From Branchiostoma floridae (Eukaryota; Chordata; Leptocardii; Amphioxiformes; Branchiostomatidae), in assembly GCF_000003815.2 (NCBI RefSeq), contig NC_049992.1:679424-727886 (forward strand): 48,463 nt of DNA. Reading direction: 5' to 3'. A program made the position numbers and the translations under genes. The notes below the pieces were generated by a model. The model saw only the letters and a list, made by a program, of their open reading frames with translations, had not been told where the DNA came from and ran no database searches. Positions 17,791 to 29,580 of the stretch are shown here, one piece after another (the stretch's first letter is position 1; each line of letters starts with the position of its first letter).

Positions 17791-18411
17791 CTGACAGTGT
17801 GTGAACCACTGTATGACATAAGCCCTTAATGTTGGTCTCTGAGTTTGGTTTTCTCTTTTTTAGAATCCGTCATGAAAGAATTAATGTGGCAGAGACTGAC
17901 TTATGGTTTAGTGAAAACAGAGGGCTGTGAAAAAAACGTATATGCTGACACTGTCTTAACCACTATACGGATATTAGTCAAAATTTTCATCTTAATGTTG
18001 ATCTTTGAGTTTGGCTATCTGACGTTAGAATCTGTAATGTATAAATTGAAGTGGCAGAGGATGATGTACAGCTGAGATAAAAAAACTCTCATCCTGACAC
18101 TGAAGCAGTGGGCACCAAGGTCAAGCTTTCATTTTCACTTTGATCTTCAAGGTCAGCATTACCATATCTCTTTCAGTATCCGTAATGCAAAAATCAAAGT
18201 GGGAGGAACTACAGACTGACTTTTATTACACTGTCTAGATAAAAACATAGGGTTGGAAGGAAAACTTGCTCTCAGAGTCCGACACTTATACTGCTTGACC
18301 CAAGGCACAGATCTTTGATCAAGGTTTCATCTTCCAAGCTCATCATTTATTTCTGTCAGAATTTATAACAGTAAAATCGCTGTGTGGCAGAAAGTATAAA
18401 AGTTGACTTAC

Positions 18412-18462
18412 TGTCCTCTCCTACACAGGGGAGACCTGGCCTCTCTGGAACATTGGGGAACA
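18412..18462 (-). CDS. aPKC: aPKC PB1-to-pseudosubstrate linker exon
   Basis: The acceptor is TTCTCTGCAG|TG at 18463 and the donor GAGGACA|GTAAGT at 18411. The split Val codon (G from the previous exon plus TG) starts VFPNVPERPGLPCVGED. The last base A joins AA of the next exon to give Lys of the KSIYRRG pseudosubstrate. Vertebrate aPKCs have a near-identical stretch (VFPxxPExPGxPCPGEDKSIYRRG) here. It is a short 51-base exon, isolated by 4 kb and 21.5 kb introns. In the human gene this segment is, as I recall, in one exon with the pseudosubstrate, so the extra intron is notable. Confidence 0.95.
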
Positions 18463-18609
18463 CTGCAGAGAACAAACACAGAGGGAGAAACATTAGCAAC
18501 AAACATCGATCTGAGAAGGAGGAATAAATACTATTAGATTTTTCGTTGTCATTCGTTTCATTGACCAGATACGTAGCCAGGCCTTTAGGTGTGACACCAG
18601 ATTTCTACA

Positions 18610-19160
18610 GGAAGCCTGTGACACATGAATGAATAAATGGATTGAATGAATGAATGATAAATGTATGAATCAATAAAAGGATGTATGCTGAATGAATAAA
18701 TGGACAAATGCTGAATAAATGTATGAATGGATGGATGTTGAATGTATAAATAAATGTATGAATGAATGGATGGATTGCAGGAAGGATGGATGGATGAATG
18801 GAGGATGGGTTGAAGGACGGATGGATGGAGGGACGCATGGGTAGGTGGATGGATGAAGGGAGGATGGATCGAAGGAAGGAAGGAGGGAGGGAGGTTGAAT
18901 GGATGGATGGATGGATTGAAGAAAGGAAGGAAGGATGGATGGATGGAGGAGGAAGGATGGGTGGATGTGTTGAAAGAAGGATGGAGGGAGGGAGGTTGAA
19001 TGGATGGATGGATGGATTGAAGAAAGGAAGGAAGGATGGATGGATGGAGGAGGAAGGATGGGTGGATGTGTTGAAAGAAGGATGGAGGGAGGGAGGTTGG
19101 ATGGATGTGCAGATGGACAAATGAATAAATGGATGAAAAAATTAATGAATGAATGACTGA
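18610..19160. repeat. (GGAT)n/(GAAT)n microsatellite with 101-bp higher-order unit
   Basis: Impure tetranucleotides on the purine strand. A 101-bp composite starting near GGTTGAATGG repeats at 18893, 18994 and in part 19095. Long open frames of His-Pro-Ser-Ile or Trp-Met-Asp type are artefacts of the repeat. Confidence 0.9.
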
Positions 19161-19414
19161 CTGGGTAGATGAAAGGCTTCCTGCTTGTTTGGAAAATTTA
19201 CGCTAAGAACACAGATACATGAGGTTTAATGCTGCACATGTGAGCTGGAACCAGCTTTATCTGATGTCCTTGCAGCAGTACAGTGACTACAGTACACACG
19301 TGGGCAGAATCGACAATCATGTTGGGAATAAAGCTTTCGTGTGTTTCATCCATATCTGTGACCAGCCAGCATTCAACGTACCTGAATGGTATATATCCAC
19401 ATTCATCTGTAAGT

Positions 19415-19480
19415 TCATTGATTCAATCATTCGTTGATTCAATCAATCAATCATTCATTCATTCATTCATACATCCATTC
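19415..19480. repeat. (ATTC)n microsatellite
   Basis: ATTCATTGATTCAATCATTC, then a run of ATTC units. No other feature between 19161 and 19772. Confidence 0.8.
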
Positions 19481-19772
19481 CATATTTCCCTTCAATTTTA
19501 CATCATGAAAACAGAAAATTGCATCCGATTCAAATAATCTGGCATTTGCAGGCTCAAGAGAGTGAGTGTTCCATAATATGACATTCAGCAATATCAGTTG
19601 CCATCTTACCCTGCATACGTTAGGGATTCTATCACACTCCAGGCTCAACTACACACACTCAACTACAAGGCAATATTATGAAGCGAAGACATATTTTCTT
19701 ATTATTAGAGAAGTCACATCTTCCCCTTCCATATTTGTTTTGTCAGATCTCTAGGAACTCAGCTAACATGAT

Positions 19773-20120
19773 CAGGGCTCGAAATACTTTTTTCTGCATA
19801 CCTGCACTGGTGCAGATAATTTTCGATGTTACCTGTAATTTTACTTGCACCTTCTTAATTTAGGAAGTATAGATCATACTAAAATTGTTCAGGAACCATT
19901 GCTATGTTATTTCTTTTATCATAACTTTATATTATAGGTGGTAACATTCAATGCAGCTAATAACAATCCACATACACCTACATTATAGGACAATTATGTA
20001 TAAAAGTAAACCCAGTACATGGATCAGTGCAGATTAGGTGCAGGTAGACACCAGAAATACCTGCACAGCTCCAATTCTACCTGCACTAACCTGCATATGC
20101 AGGTGGTATTTCGAGTCCTG
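19773..20120 (+). mobile_element. hAT-like MITE, ACCTGCAC subfamily
   Basis: The ends are CAGGGCTCGAAATAC and GTATTTCGAGTCCTG; ATGAT is duplicated (19768-19772, 20121-20125). Subterminal CTGCACTGGTGCAG and CACCTGCATAT-type words match the copies at 16321 and 36279. Confidence 0.8.
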
Positions 20121-20125
20121 ATGAT

Positions 20126-20815
20126 GTTTGCATGGTGGATTTTTTTTGTCTGGTATGTTGATATCTTAGATTCTTAGGTTAGTACAGTCAGCATATAGTC
20201 TAATACTAAATGTATAAACAATTATTCTGTTCTCTAAGATTTAGACTAAGTGGTTTGGAGTTTGGATCCCGGCTGTTGTCGGTCACCCGTCATTCATGCT
20301 ACTGGAAATGGTTACAGGATGTTAAGCAGTGGTTCACTGTTCTTTGTGCTTGTCGGAAAGAGCTAGGGGAATTTTCCCGTAACAACAAACCTGTAAAATC
20401 TGTTACATAGTGTCTGTTTTCTCTGTCATGACCAGAGGAAGTACAGCTCTTCAGTGAGCTAACTAGTTTGATATGACTTTTTTCCTCCACTGCCTGTGTT
20501 TCGGTGATGTAGCTTGAGGTTTACTACGAGCCTCCTACTAGTCCTAGTCAAACATAACATAGACTTGAGAACTGGTTTGTACACATACAAGGAAAAACGC
20601 AAACTCAAGACAATGTCTTAATTTAAGACTTAAACAACAGCAAAAATTGTCTCACAACATTCAATGTTTAATCCTCACAATCCATCTGAATATGAAAAAA
20701 AAAATGTATCTTAGAATATCATATAATTGTACAAATTTCACGAGCGAATGTAGCAAAATCTTAAATCTGGTTACTAGAGGGAGTGTATATATAGAATAAA
20801 AGTCTTAAAACAGAT
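20126..20815. other. Intron without recognisable feature
   Basis: AT-rich; no splice-phase-matched exon, inverted repeat or tandem array identified. Confidence 0.4.
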
Positions 20816-21160
20816 TTCTTAAAACGTCTTGCTAATAAAATAATGCCCTTGTAGTAAAATCCTCCAGTCACATATCCATTGCAAAATCTACTTTAGAATA
20901 TTGTGCTAATTTCTTGAGGAAAATAGAATTGAAGTCTTTAAAAAATATTTCTTAAAATGTCTTGCTAATAAAAGAATGCCCTTGTAGTAGAATCCTCCAG
21001 TCGCACATCCATTGAAAAATCTACTTTAGAATATGTGCTAATTTCTTGAGCAAAATAGAATTGAAGTCTTAAAAAAAGATTTCTTAAAACGTCAGGAGCT
21101 AAAAAAAGAATGCCCTTGTAGTAGAATCCTCCAGTCACACACACTATCTTCCCCATCTGA
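20816..21160. repeat. Tandem array, three units of about 120 bp
   Basis: TTCTTAAAAYGTC, TGCTAATAAAA, AATGCCCTTGTAGTA, AATCCTCCAGTC, ATCCATTG, AAATCTACTTTAGAATAT and GTGCTAATTTCTTGAG recur with high identity at 20817, 20950 and 21080. The last unit is truncated. Confidence 0.85.
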
Positions 21161-21514
21161 TCCTGACTCATTCTAACAGCTGTTTGCTAACAGCCATCCA
21201 TGAAGACATGCCCATACATAATATCTGGGGTGGGGAGGGTTCACCATGCATGTATGATCCAGCACTACTGATCAAATGATAGGAATAGTTCTTCATCTGT
21301 GTACATTTTTGCATCATGTGAGGATCAATTTTGATTTTCCCAAGAAAATGGTTCACACTTCACGTGTGATTTAACATCCAGCCCTATTGATAAAATGATA
21401 GGAATAATTATTTATAGGTCATGTGAGGATCATTTTCGATTTTCCCATCTTCTTCTTCTTTCATACTGCCTAGCCTCTAATTCAAGAGATCATTGGCAGA
21501 CTTCTTCGTCATGA

Positions 21515-21880
21515 GGCCACACCAATTTAATTTCTTGGTTCACGGATTTTTTCATAACAAATATGGAGCGAGAGGGCGAAATAAAAATAAAAATAAAAAT
21601 TGTAAAATGGTTGGGATAAAGGTTACGGCTAATCCAAAACATAAAGAAAAAAGTTTTCAGCTTGAAAAAAGTACAAAAACACTATTTTTGTACAGTAACA
21701 GCACCTGTACCCACACTTTAAGGAGCTTATGATATAAAGGCCAATTTGCTACACCAGAAAGTTGGTGAATGGTTTCATTAATGGTGAAAATTTGCTGAGT
21801 GGTAATCTTTATTTTTATTTTTTTTCCAAAAAAATAGGAGCGAGCGAATCCGTGAACCAAGACATTAAATCAGTATGGCC
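21515..21880 (+). mobile_element. Harbinger-like MITE with long TIR, 3-bp TSD
   Basis: It begins GGCCACACCAATTTAATTTC, continuing TTGGTTCACGGATT, and ends in the inverse (AATCCGTGAACCAAG, then ATGGCC). TGA flanks both ends (21512-21514, 21881-21883). An (AAATAA)n stretch and a shared interior match the inverted copy at 45909-46275 in length (366 and 367 bp). A three-base target duplication suggests PIF/Harbinger; this is inference. Confidence 0.8.
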
Positions 21881-22029
21881 TGATGTTGTGATTTCTATGA
21901 CATGAAGAAATTGCGAGACTTGGACCTTCTGCACATGCAGAAATGACCCAATCAAACATGTTCGGCTAGCTGTCAGTCCATATCGGTGAGACGTAAATGA
22001 TTTGAGAAGAATATTCCCTAACATCCGCT

Positions 22030-23720
22030 CAAGGGGACCATTATTCTAAAATTATCTGGAGCTTGACTTGAGCAAGGCTAGCATCGTCTTCTTCTTACAG
22101 AATGAACTGTCGCTAACGACCAATTGTAATATTCAGCTCTTGGTCATCACGGACCATATGAGGGTCAAGGAATGTTTCATATTACTCATACTTAGATTCG
22201 AAATGAATATTTCTAACACTCCCTCCAAAGGTATTTACTAAACATTTGCTCCAGCATTTTATATATGAAAATGTTGGACAATTCATCTTCCACTGCTTAC
22301 GGAAAAGAAGTCAAACCCATCAAATAGCTTAGGTAGAAATAGATTTAGTTTAGACGTTATTCCCTTTTGATTTATCTATGAATATCATTTCCCTTCTTTG
22401 TTAAGTAATTGTTTATGTATACCGCTAAGTACTACTTTACTTTGTGTGCAATCAGCCCTCGGGCATGAATTTGCAATAAATATATATATTTAAACGCTAT
22501 CTTGAGCTTGACATAAACAATTGCCTACAGAACTACGGAGGTTTATCCAGTCCAATACGTTTAGATCTTGGTCATTTCCAGACCATAACAGTGTGGGAGA
22601 ATGCTTCACTCTGAGACAGGAATATTTCCAACGTTGTGTCCGAGGGTACTCCCAAACTGACATTTGCCCCGGCTCTTTTACCATTATCTTGCGCTTGACG
22701 TGAGCAATCTCACTACAGAATGAGCAATTGCCAGTGCACGAGTTACGAAGGTTTATTCTTGTCTAAGACTTGTCATTTTCCAGACCACATCTGTAAGGGG
22801 AGCCTTCATACTATGATTAAGTCATGAAATTTTCCACACGTGGGCACTCAACATTGCCCCAGCTTTTTGACATGAGTAATTGCCTACAGAATTTTAAAGA
22901 GTTATCATGATCTAGTCTAACACTAGTTATTTGCAGACCACATCATCAGTAAGTGTAAGGGAATGCCGTCACACTAAGACATGTCAATATTTCCAGCACT
23001 CCAAGCGACGGAAACTCACCAACATTTGCCCTGGCTCTTTTAACATTACCTTGCGCTTGACATGAGCGATCTCACTGCAAAATTACAAAGGGTTATCTAG
23101 TCTAAGACTCGTGATTTGCAGACAACATCACTGAGGTGGAATGCCATCACACTAAAAGATGAACATTTTCAACCCTCCGTCCGAGGGGGCTCCCAAACCA
23201 ACATTTGACCTGGCTTTTTTAAACATTTATCTCGAGCTTGAAGTGAGCAATTACCTACAGAAATATAAAGGGTCATCTACATGTAGTCTAACACATTAAG
23301 AACTTGGCCATTTCCCGACCGTAACAGTGTGGGGGAATGCCTTCACACTTAAGCACATGAATATTTCCAATGAGGGGACTCCCAAGCAAACATTTGCCCC
23401 AGATTTTTAAACACTAATATCTTCAGCTTGACATGAGAAATTACATACAGAAGTACTAAGGGTTATCTAGTATAACACTTTCCATTTCCCGACCATAACA
23501 TCACACTAACACATGAATATTTCCAATGAGGGGACTCCCAAGCAAACTAACGTTAACATTTACCCCAGATTTTCAAACACTAATATCTTCAGCTTGACAT
23601 GAGAAATTACATACAGAAGTACTAAGGGTTATCTAGTATAACAGTATATGGGGGAATGCCTTCACAGTCACACTAAGATATGAATAATTTCCCACCCAAG
23701 GGACCCACGTAGCGACCCGC
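22030..23720. repeat. Tandem array, about nine diverged units of roughly 130-200 bp
   Basis: GAGCTTGACATGAGCAAT, CTACAGAA, AAGGGTTATC, TCTAGTCTAACAC, ATTTGCAGACCA, GGGGAATGCC, CACACTAAGACATGAATAT, TTTCCA, GAGGGGACTCCC and ACATTTGCCC occur in this order again and again. The last units (near 23400 and 23580) are almost identical. Noncoding. Confidence 0.85.
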
Positions 23721-23839
23721 CCTCCCTCTGTATTTACCCGGTGCAGAGCTGTGGTCAAACCTGGAGTACCCACGGTAGGATCCGATCCCGAGCCGGCTGC
23801 AAACCATCCTCGTGATCGCGCTCCCCATCAAGGGATGGC

Positions 23840-24600
23840 CGCCATGTTGGATTCAAACTGCTACTGAGCATGTGCAGACCTTGGGGAGGGTACGGGCATG
23901 CTCAGTAAGGCCAGGCCACTCCAAATAAATTTTACGGTTCTTGGAATTGAAAAATTACATTTGTGTGCTGAATTGGGATATCAACATAACGATACAGGCC
24001 TCCATGTTAGATTCAAACCGCTTCTAAGCATGTGCAGACCTAATGGGAAGGGTACAGGGAGGGTCCGGGCATGCTCAGTACGCCTGGGCCACTCCAAATA
24101 CATTTTCTGCTTCTTGGAATTAAAGATGTTGGATTCAAACTGCTACTGGGCATGTGCAGACGTAATGGGGAGGGTATGAGCATGCTCAGTAAGGCCAGGC
24201 CACACCAAATAAATTTCACGGTTCTTGGAATAAAAAAAAAAATTGCTGAATTCGAATATTAATCGAAAGATGCAGGCTAAGATGTTGGATTCAAACCGCT
24301 ACTGGGCATGTGCAGACCTTGGGAAGGGTATGAGCATGCTCAGTAAGGCCAGGCCACACCAAATGTATTATATGCTTCTTGGAATTAACGATGTTGGATT
24401 CAAACTGCTACTGGGCATGGGCAGACCTTGGGAAGGGTATGAGCATGCTCAGTAAGGCCAGGCCACACCAAATACATTCCCTGGTTCTTGGTGATTTGTG
24501 TCAACATAATAAGACAGGCTGGCATGTTTGTTTTAAACTGTTATTGAGCATGTGCAAAGCCTGGGATGGGTAGGGAACGGTTCGTTTGGTCATGTTTGGT
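23840..24600. repeat. Tandem array, about six units of roughly 115 bp
   Basis: GTTGGATTCAAACTGCTACT, GGGCATGTGCAGACC, GGAGGGTA, GCATGCTCAGTAAGGCC, AGGCCACACCAAAT and GGTTCTTGGAAT repeat. The first copy carries GCCGCCATGTTGG (YY1-like). Short frames reading MLDSNCYWAC come from the repeat and are not genes. Confidence 0.85.
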
Positions 24601-25034
24601 AAAAAAAGGTCCTCTTAAGGCCACTCCAAATAATCTTTCCGCTTCTCAGATTTGAAAAATTATCTTTTAACTTTGAGAAGCAGAAAGATTATTGTTTTTT
24701 TTTTTTTTACTTACATCAACGATCAATTTGATAATTTGACAAGCTTGACACCGATACGAAAATGTGGATTGGGCTATACCAATCTGTCTCCTGGCTCTCT
24801 GGACATTTTCAAGTTAAGCATTGTTTTGCTTTTCTAAAGTCAAGAACCAACAAATGGAATTGGTGTGGCCCTAAGGACCGAGGAAAATATATGCGGCAAA
24901 TGTGCAGCATCTTTTTATGTTCTCTGTCATTTCTTACACATTCATGACTGCAATCGGAAACAAGGCATGGATTTTTATACAGTATAGTAAATAATCAGGT
25001 CGTTAAATGCATGTCATATGATAGTATTGATTTT
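24601..25034. other. Fragments related to GGCCACACC-ended repeats; otherwise blank
   Basis: AAGGCCACTCCAAATAAT at 24618 and AATTGGTGTGGCCCTAA at 24859 are oppositely oriented and may bound a degraded element. A poly-T tract is at 24694-24708. No gene. Confidence 0.4.
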
Positions 25035-25535
25035 TCATCACACCAGGGCTATGGTCCATGTTTTGGAGGAATGAGGTTTGACTGGAACCAAAGGCTAGGC
25101 TAGGATGGAATCATCTTGCTCATGTATATTTGTTAGGCTGCACAGAATCAGTTAATGGGTTCTTGGATTTTTGTGGGAAAATAATTGAGCGAGCAAGCAA
25201 AACAAATTTTGATTTTTCATCACACCAGGGCTACGGAGGAATGAGGTTTGACTGGAACCAAAGGCTAGGCTAGGAAGGAATCATCTTGCTCGTGTATACT
25301 CGTTAGGCTGCACAAAATCAATTAATGGGTTCTTGGATTTTTGTGGGAAAATAATGGGGCAAGTAAGCGAAACAATGGTCCATAAAGTAAGGAGGAATGA
25401 GGTTTGACTGGAACTGAAGGCTAGGCTAGGATGGAATCATTTTGCTCGTGTATATTCGTTAGGCTGCACAAAATTAATTAATGGGTTCTTGGATTTTTGT
25501 GGGAAAATAATTGAGCGAGCAAGCAAAACAAAAGA
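25035..25535. repeat. Tandem array, three units of about 165 bp
   Basis: GGAGGAATGAGGTTTGACTG, GAACCAAAGGCTAGGCTAGG, ATCATCTTGCTCGTGTAT, GTTAGGCTGCACA, AATGGGTTCTTGGATTTTTG and GGGAAAATAAT recur at 25064, 25232 and 25389 with high identity. Noncoding. Confidence 0.9.
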
Positions 25536-25563
25536 GGAACAGTAAGTGGTAGATCTGAATGCA

Positions 25564-25680
25564 GGGCTGGATGGATGTGCACCTTTGTGCACCCAAAATT
25601 GGAGCGGTGCAACTAATTTTGTAGGCTACTACTAGTACTAGTATACAGGATACTAGTCTTCTTACAATTTAAGTGTTAAA
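25564..25680 (+). mobile_element. 5' fragment of the GGGTGCACCC hAT-like MITE
   Basis: CAGGGCTGGATGG, then GTGCACCCAAAATTGGAGC and a GTTAAAGCAATAAAAG-like interior resemble the element at 3890. No matching right end is found nearby. Confidence 0.5.
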
Positions 25681-25839
25681 GCAATAAAAGTATATCTATA
25701 GCTTGTTTCAAATCTTTAAGCTAGCTATAGAGTTACAGGTTCAAGTTCTGAAAAGAGGCAATATCAATCTTTTTGCCATTTTTTTTCCAAATCATAAAGA
25801 ACAGAGAAAAGAGAAAAAATATTTTAAGTCTTGATTTCA

Positions 25840-27340
25840 CTTTCATTTTCAATTTCACTTTTTGTTGGCAGAATGATAAAAAAATGACATATATGCCAGG
25901 GTGTCAACCATAATATCACATTAGCATGGCCACACGTTGTTTCGAAATGCAGCAGCTTTTGAAATAAAACCTGAACAGAAATTGGTACATGTTTCAGTTT
26001 ATGCTTGGAAATTCTACAAAATTTAGATGATTTCTATTCAAAAAATTTCAAAGAACCTTGATATCACAATTCCAACAAAATATTGGAGAAAAAATATTTC
26101 GAGTTCCTTTCACTTTCATTTTCAATTCCACTGTAACTTTTTGCTAGCAGAATGATAAAAAAATCCATATATGCCAGGATGTCAACCATAATATCATATT
26201 AGCATGGCCGAACGTTGTTTGGAAATGCAGCAGCTTTTGAAATAAAACCTGAACAGAAATTGGTACATGTTTCACTGTTTATGCTTGGAAATTCTACAAA
26301 ATTTAGATGATTTCTATGCTAAAAATGTGAATGGACCTTGATATCACATTCCAACAAAATAATTGGAGAAAAAATATTTTGAGTCTTCCTTTCACTTTCA
26401 TTTTCAATTTCTCTGTCACTTTTTGCAGGCAGAATAATAAAAAAATCCATATATGCCAAGATGTCAACCATAATATCACATTAGCATGGCCGAACGTTGT
26501 TTGGAGATGCACAGAAGAGATGGTTGGAGACAGTTAGTCTGTACTGCAGTGATGAAGGATGGCACCAAACCCTGAGCTGTACGGGGTGCAAATGGGGAAG
26601 CCAAGACTCAAAGGGAATACTTGATTTCCTGACTCACCCTGGACTGCAAGGGGAATATATAATCATACAGCAGCCTTTGAAATATAATATGAAATAATTT
26701 GGTACATCGTTCACTGTTAGTGCTTGGAAATTCTACAAAATTTTGATGATTTCTCTGATGAACTTTGATAATACATTCCATGACTCTCCCTGTACTGCAA
26801 GGAGAATATATTGTAACCCAAAACGTCTAAGTGGCTCCAACAGCCTTGTTTTGCGGTGAACTCAGTCTAAGTAAATAATTAACAAAAAAATATAATCATA
26901 CTGCTGCCTTTGAAATATAATATGAAATAATTTGGTACATCGTTCATTATTAGTGCTTGGAAATTCAACAAAATTTGGATGATTTCTCTGATGAACTTTT
27001 ATAACGCATTCCATCACTCTCCCTGTACTGCAAGGAGAATATTATATATTTATTTTATTAATCGTACTGCAGCCTTTGAAATATAATATTCTGAACAGAA
27101 ATTAAGTACGTTATTCTGTGACTGTTAATGCTTGGGAATTCCAGGAAATTTGGACGATTTCTCTGATAAAAAAGTCAATCAACTTTGATAATATTTCCAT
27201 GACTCACCATACATTGCAAGGAGAATTATATAACTGTACTGCAGCCTTTGAAATATAATATTCTGAACAGAAATTTTGTACATTATTCACTGGTAATGCT
27301 TGGAAATTCCACAAAATTTGGATGATTTCTCTGATAGAAA
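25840..27340. repeat. Nested tandem array, 255-bp units grading into about 190-bp units
   Basis: Units near 25850, 26105 and 26388 share CACTTTCATTTTCAATT, GCAGAATRATAAAAAAAT, ATATATGCCA, GTCAACCATAATATCACATT and AGCATGGCC. From 26640 onward shorter units share CTGTACTGCAAGGAGAATAT, GCAGCCTTTGAAATATAAT, TTGGTACAT, GCTTGGAAATTC, ACAAAATTT and GATGATTTCTCTGAT. The words common to both sets show the second derives from the first by deletion. An LINE tail is inserted at 26811. Confidence 0.85.
26811..26890 (+). mobile_element. 5'-truncated LINE 3' end
   Basis: TTGTAACCCAAAACGTCTAA, then GTGGCTCCAACAGCC, TTGTTTTGCGGTGAACT, TAAGTAAATAATT and AAAAAAA match the 3' end of the LINE fragment at 42290-42560. 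It interrupts a tandem unit between GAGAATATA and TATAATCATACTG, consistent with a short TATA-type duplication. Confidence 0.8.
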
Positions 27341-27842
27341 TGTCAACGATATCATACTCCAAAAAAATACATCTGTATACAAATCGTAAAATTCAAAATA
27401 ATCTTGACTTTTAAAAATAAAATTCAGGCTTATACTATAAAGCAACATGAACATACTGTTAATTTTGCCATCAAAGTTACATTTTGCAATGTCACCTTTT
27501 CTGCATATCATGCTGATTATGCATAAATATCATTCAAAACCCATTTTTCACAGAACAGTTTTACCCTAAAAACAGCCACATGGAGAAAATTTCAGAGGAC
27601 CTACAACTTGACTAAACATACTATACAACCTACAATTATGTAAAAACTAAAGCACAAATAAGACTGCCTACTGCACTTATGGGAAGGTTCTCAGTTTGTC
27701 CACATGGCGGTATGTAAGGGGAGCACGATCTGTAACTAAGGTTTGCAACCTTCGACCGGTTCAATAATGAGTAAACTAACAGAGTCATGACGGGCTCGTG
27801 CCACTGTGACTCGTGTCTATATTTGACCCTGTTCCAGCTGTG

Positions 27843-27903
27843 AGGTCACCGTGACGGACTTTGGTCACCTGACTGCTTTTTAAGCAAACTGGGTCAAAGG
27901 TAA
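27843..27903. promoter_or_regulatory. Near-consensus nuclear-receptor motifs
   Basis: AGGTCA-CCG-TGACGG at 27843-27857 is one base from the IR3 consensus bound by estrogen-receptor type proteins. GGGTCA-A-AGGTAA at 27891-27903 is a one-mismatch DR1. Weak evidence; noncoding context in the large aPKC intron. Confidence 0.2.
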
Positions 27904-27969
27904 CATCATATACTATTAGGCTTGTAGTTAAGTCACTAATCGGAAACTCTAATGCCAAGTGAGATAGAG

Positions 27970-28430
27970 AAACAAAACAACAGAGCAGTTTCGTATTTGT
28001 AATCGTGACACAACATTCCATAGCAGACCTTAGCTCAAACTCAGGGACAATTGAATGTCATTTATCATATTATTAGTTACAAAGTTGGCCATAAACGATA
28101 AAGGATAGTCTGAATCTGAATTCCCTGGCTGAGCTAAACTTACTATATAAAAAAACCCCCAGAGCAATTTCGAATTTGGAATCGTGACACAACATTCCCA
28201 TGGCTGCCCTGGGCTCAAACAAAGGGACAATCGAATGTCATATATATGATATTATAATTATGATACTCCAAGATGAGACCTACCAGGTTGATAAAGGGAC
28301 AGACTCAGCTCCCCGAACTATGAATTGTAGTCGTGTGTATACTTTGTTTATATTCTTGTCAAATGATATTATAATCATAATTCATAGTAGCAAAGTTTGC
28401 CATAAAGGACAGTCAGATTTCCCAGTTTAC
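27970..28430. repeat. Tandem repeat, two units plus a partial third
   Basis: CAGAGCARTTTCGWATTTG, AATCGTGACACAACATTCC, GGGACAATYGAATGTCAT, GTTGGCCATAAA and GACAGTC recur at 27983 and 28160. A tail at 28385-28430 repeats the end of the unit. Confidence 0.7.
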
Positions 28431-28914
28431 AGTTAAAGACTGAATACATCTATACTGGCAGATGAGTCAGAGGGTCGCTTGGGCAGGATTTAATCAGGGA
28501 AGAGTTGTACATGGCAAGGGCAGGAACACAGAGCAGATAATCACAACACCAGCTGTGACTACAGGATCATAGTTGTGATTTATGGCATGACAACAGGGAA
28601 CATCTCAAGTTCATGACCAACGGATATAAATCTAGAGGCTGGAGCACTTTCTACTCTAAGGCAAAAGATTCTATTAATCTCTATAAATGTACTATTCGTA
28701 GTATACTAAAATAATTTGATTACCATTGTCTACAAAATCTAATATTTGCAAGATTGTTAGGTTTTATCCATAAAAAATGTGACAGTGGTAAGCAGTGTAC
28801 AATTATAAAAATTGAGTTGACCATTGAATCTGTTGATTATTATGATTAGTAACTGGAAAACCAACAAGAAAACAAAAACTCGGGAAGCCAACTTGGTACA
28901 CACACACAGTTTCA

Positions 28915-29580
28915 GGGGTAGGCATTGTCAAATTGAAGTTCCTCTTCCAGCCTAATGCCTTAGGGCATATTGTTAGATTACAAAAGTTTTACTTTAAAAA
29001 TGTGTCGGCATGGCCTTGGATTAAAACTACAGAGTGCCAATTTTGGCCATGTTTCAGTTATGAAAGCCTTGTCACTTGCAGCCTGGCCAAAAGTTCCTCT
29101 CCTACTCCTCAGCCCACTGCTTTAGAGCATGTTGTTCTCTTGAATTGCCAAAAGTTTTACTTAAAAATTAGAAGTTTATTTGCAAGTTCTTGCCCGATGG
29201 CTAATTGCAACATGAAACATACAGAAAATATAATAAACATGAATAAAATGAAATACTTTGGTATACATAACAATGGTGACAAGTGTAAACGAGTGACTAT
29301 TCTATCAATGATATGGACTGCTGAGAGCTACAATTTACGCATTTGGGGTTTGACTTCTTTTCTGGAAGCAGTGGAAGACGAAGTGTCCCACTTTTTCTAT
29401 GATGCGTGGGTTATGTGACGTTAACAGCGTTATAGTTTTGTTTTCGTCGGTAAGCGTTTGGAAATTTAAAAATAGCATTCATGTGTAGCTTAAGTTTAAA
29501 ACTACAGAGTGTCAATTTTGGCCATGTTTCGGTTGTATTTTTTTTTAAAGGCCTTGTGACTTGCAGCTTGGCCAGCCTTG
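28915..29580. repeat. Tandem repeat, three partial units; 161-codon frame is not a gene
   Basis: CCTCTTCCAGCCTAATGCC, TTAGGGCATATTGTT, CAAAAGTTTTACTT and CAGAGTGYCAATTTTGGCCATG recur at about 28940, 29100 and 29503. The longest plus-strand frame (28933-29418) spans two units, has no known domain, and its third repeat contains stops. Reading it as a protein is not supported. Confidence 0.6.

Larger units (their letters stand above)
16900..18410. repeat. Degenerate tandem array, about 190-bp units, interrupted
   Basis: GATGAAAACAGAGGGCTG or variants, CCTGACACTGT, CAAGATCAAGATCT, TTTGAGTTTGG and GAATCYGTAATG recur at about 16920, 17510, 17915, 18073 and 18240. Partial arms of the TAGGGCTGGGTACC element (17122-17330, 17688-17790) are inserted. 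No coding signal. Confidence 0.55.

Noticed and set aside
18605-19124. Long His/Pro/Ser or Met/Asp/Gly-rich frames
   Set aside because: Translations of (GGAT)n repeats on either strand.
23836-23850. YY1 core promoter site (GCCGCCATGTTGG)
   Set aside because: It belongs to a tandem repeat unit and no first exon or CpG cluster is nearby.
28933-29418. 161-codon open frame on the plus strand
   Set aside because: It spans two copies of a local tandem repeat, has no recognisable domain, and the equivalent frame is broken in the third copy.
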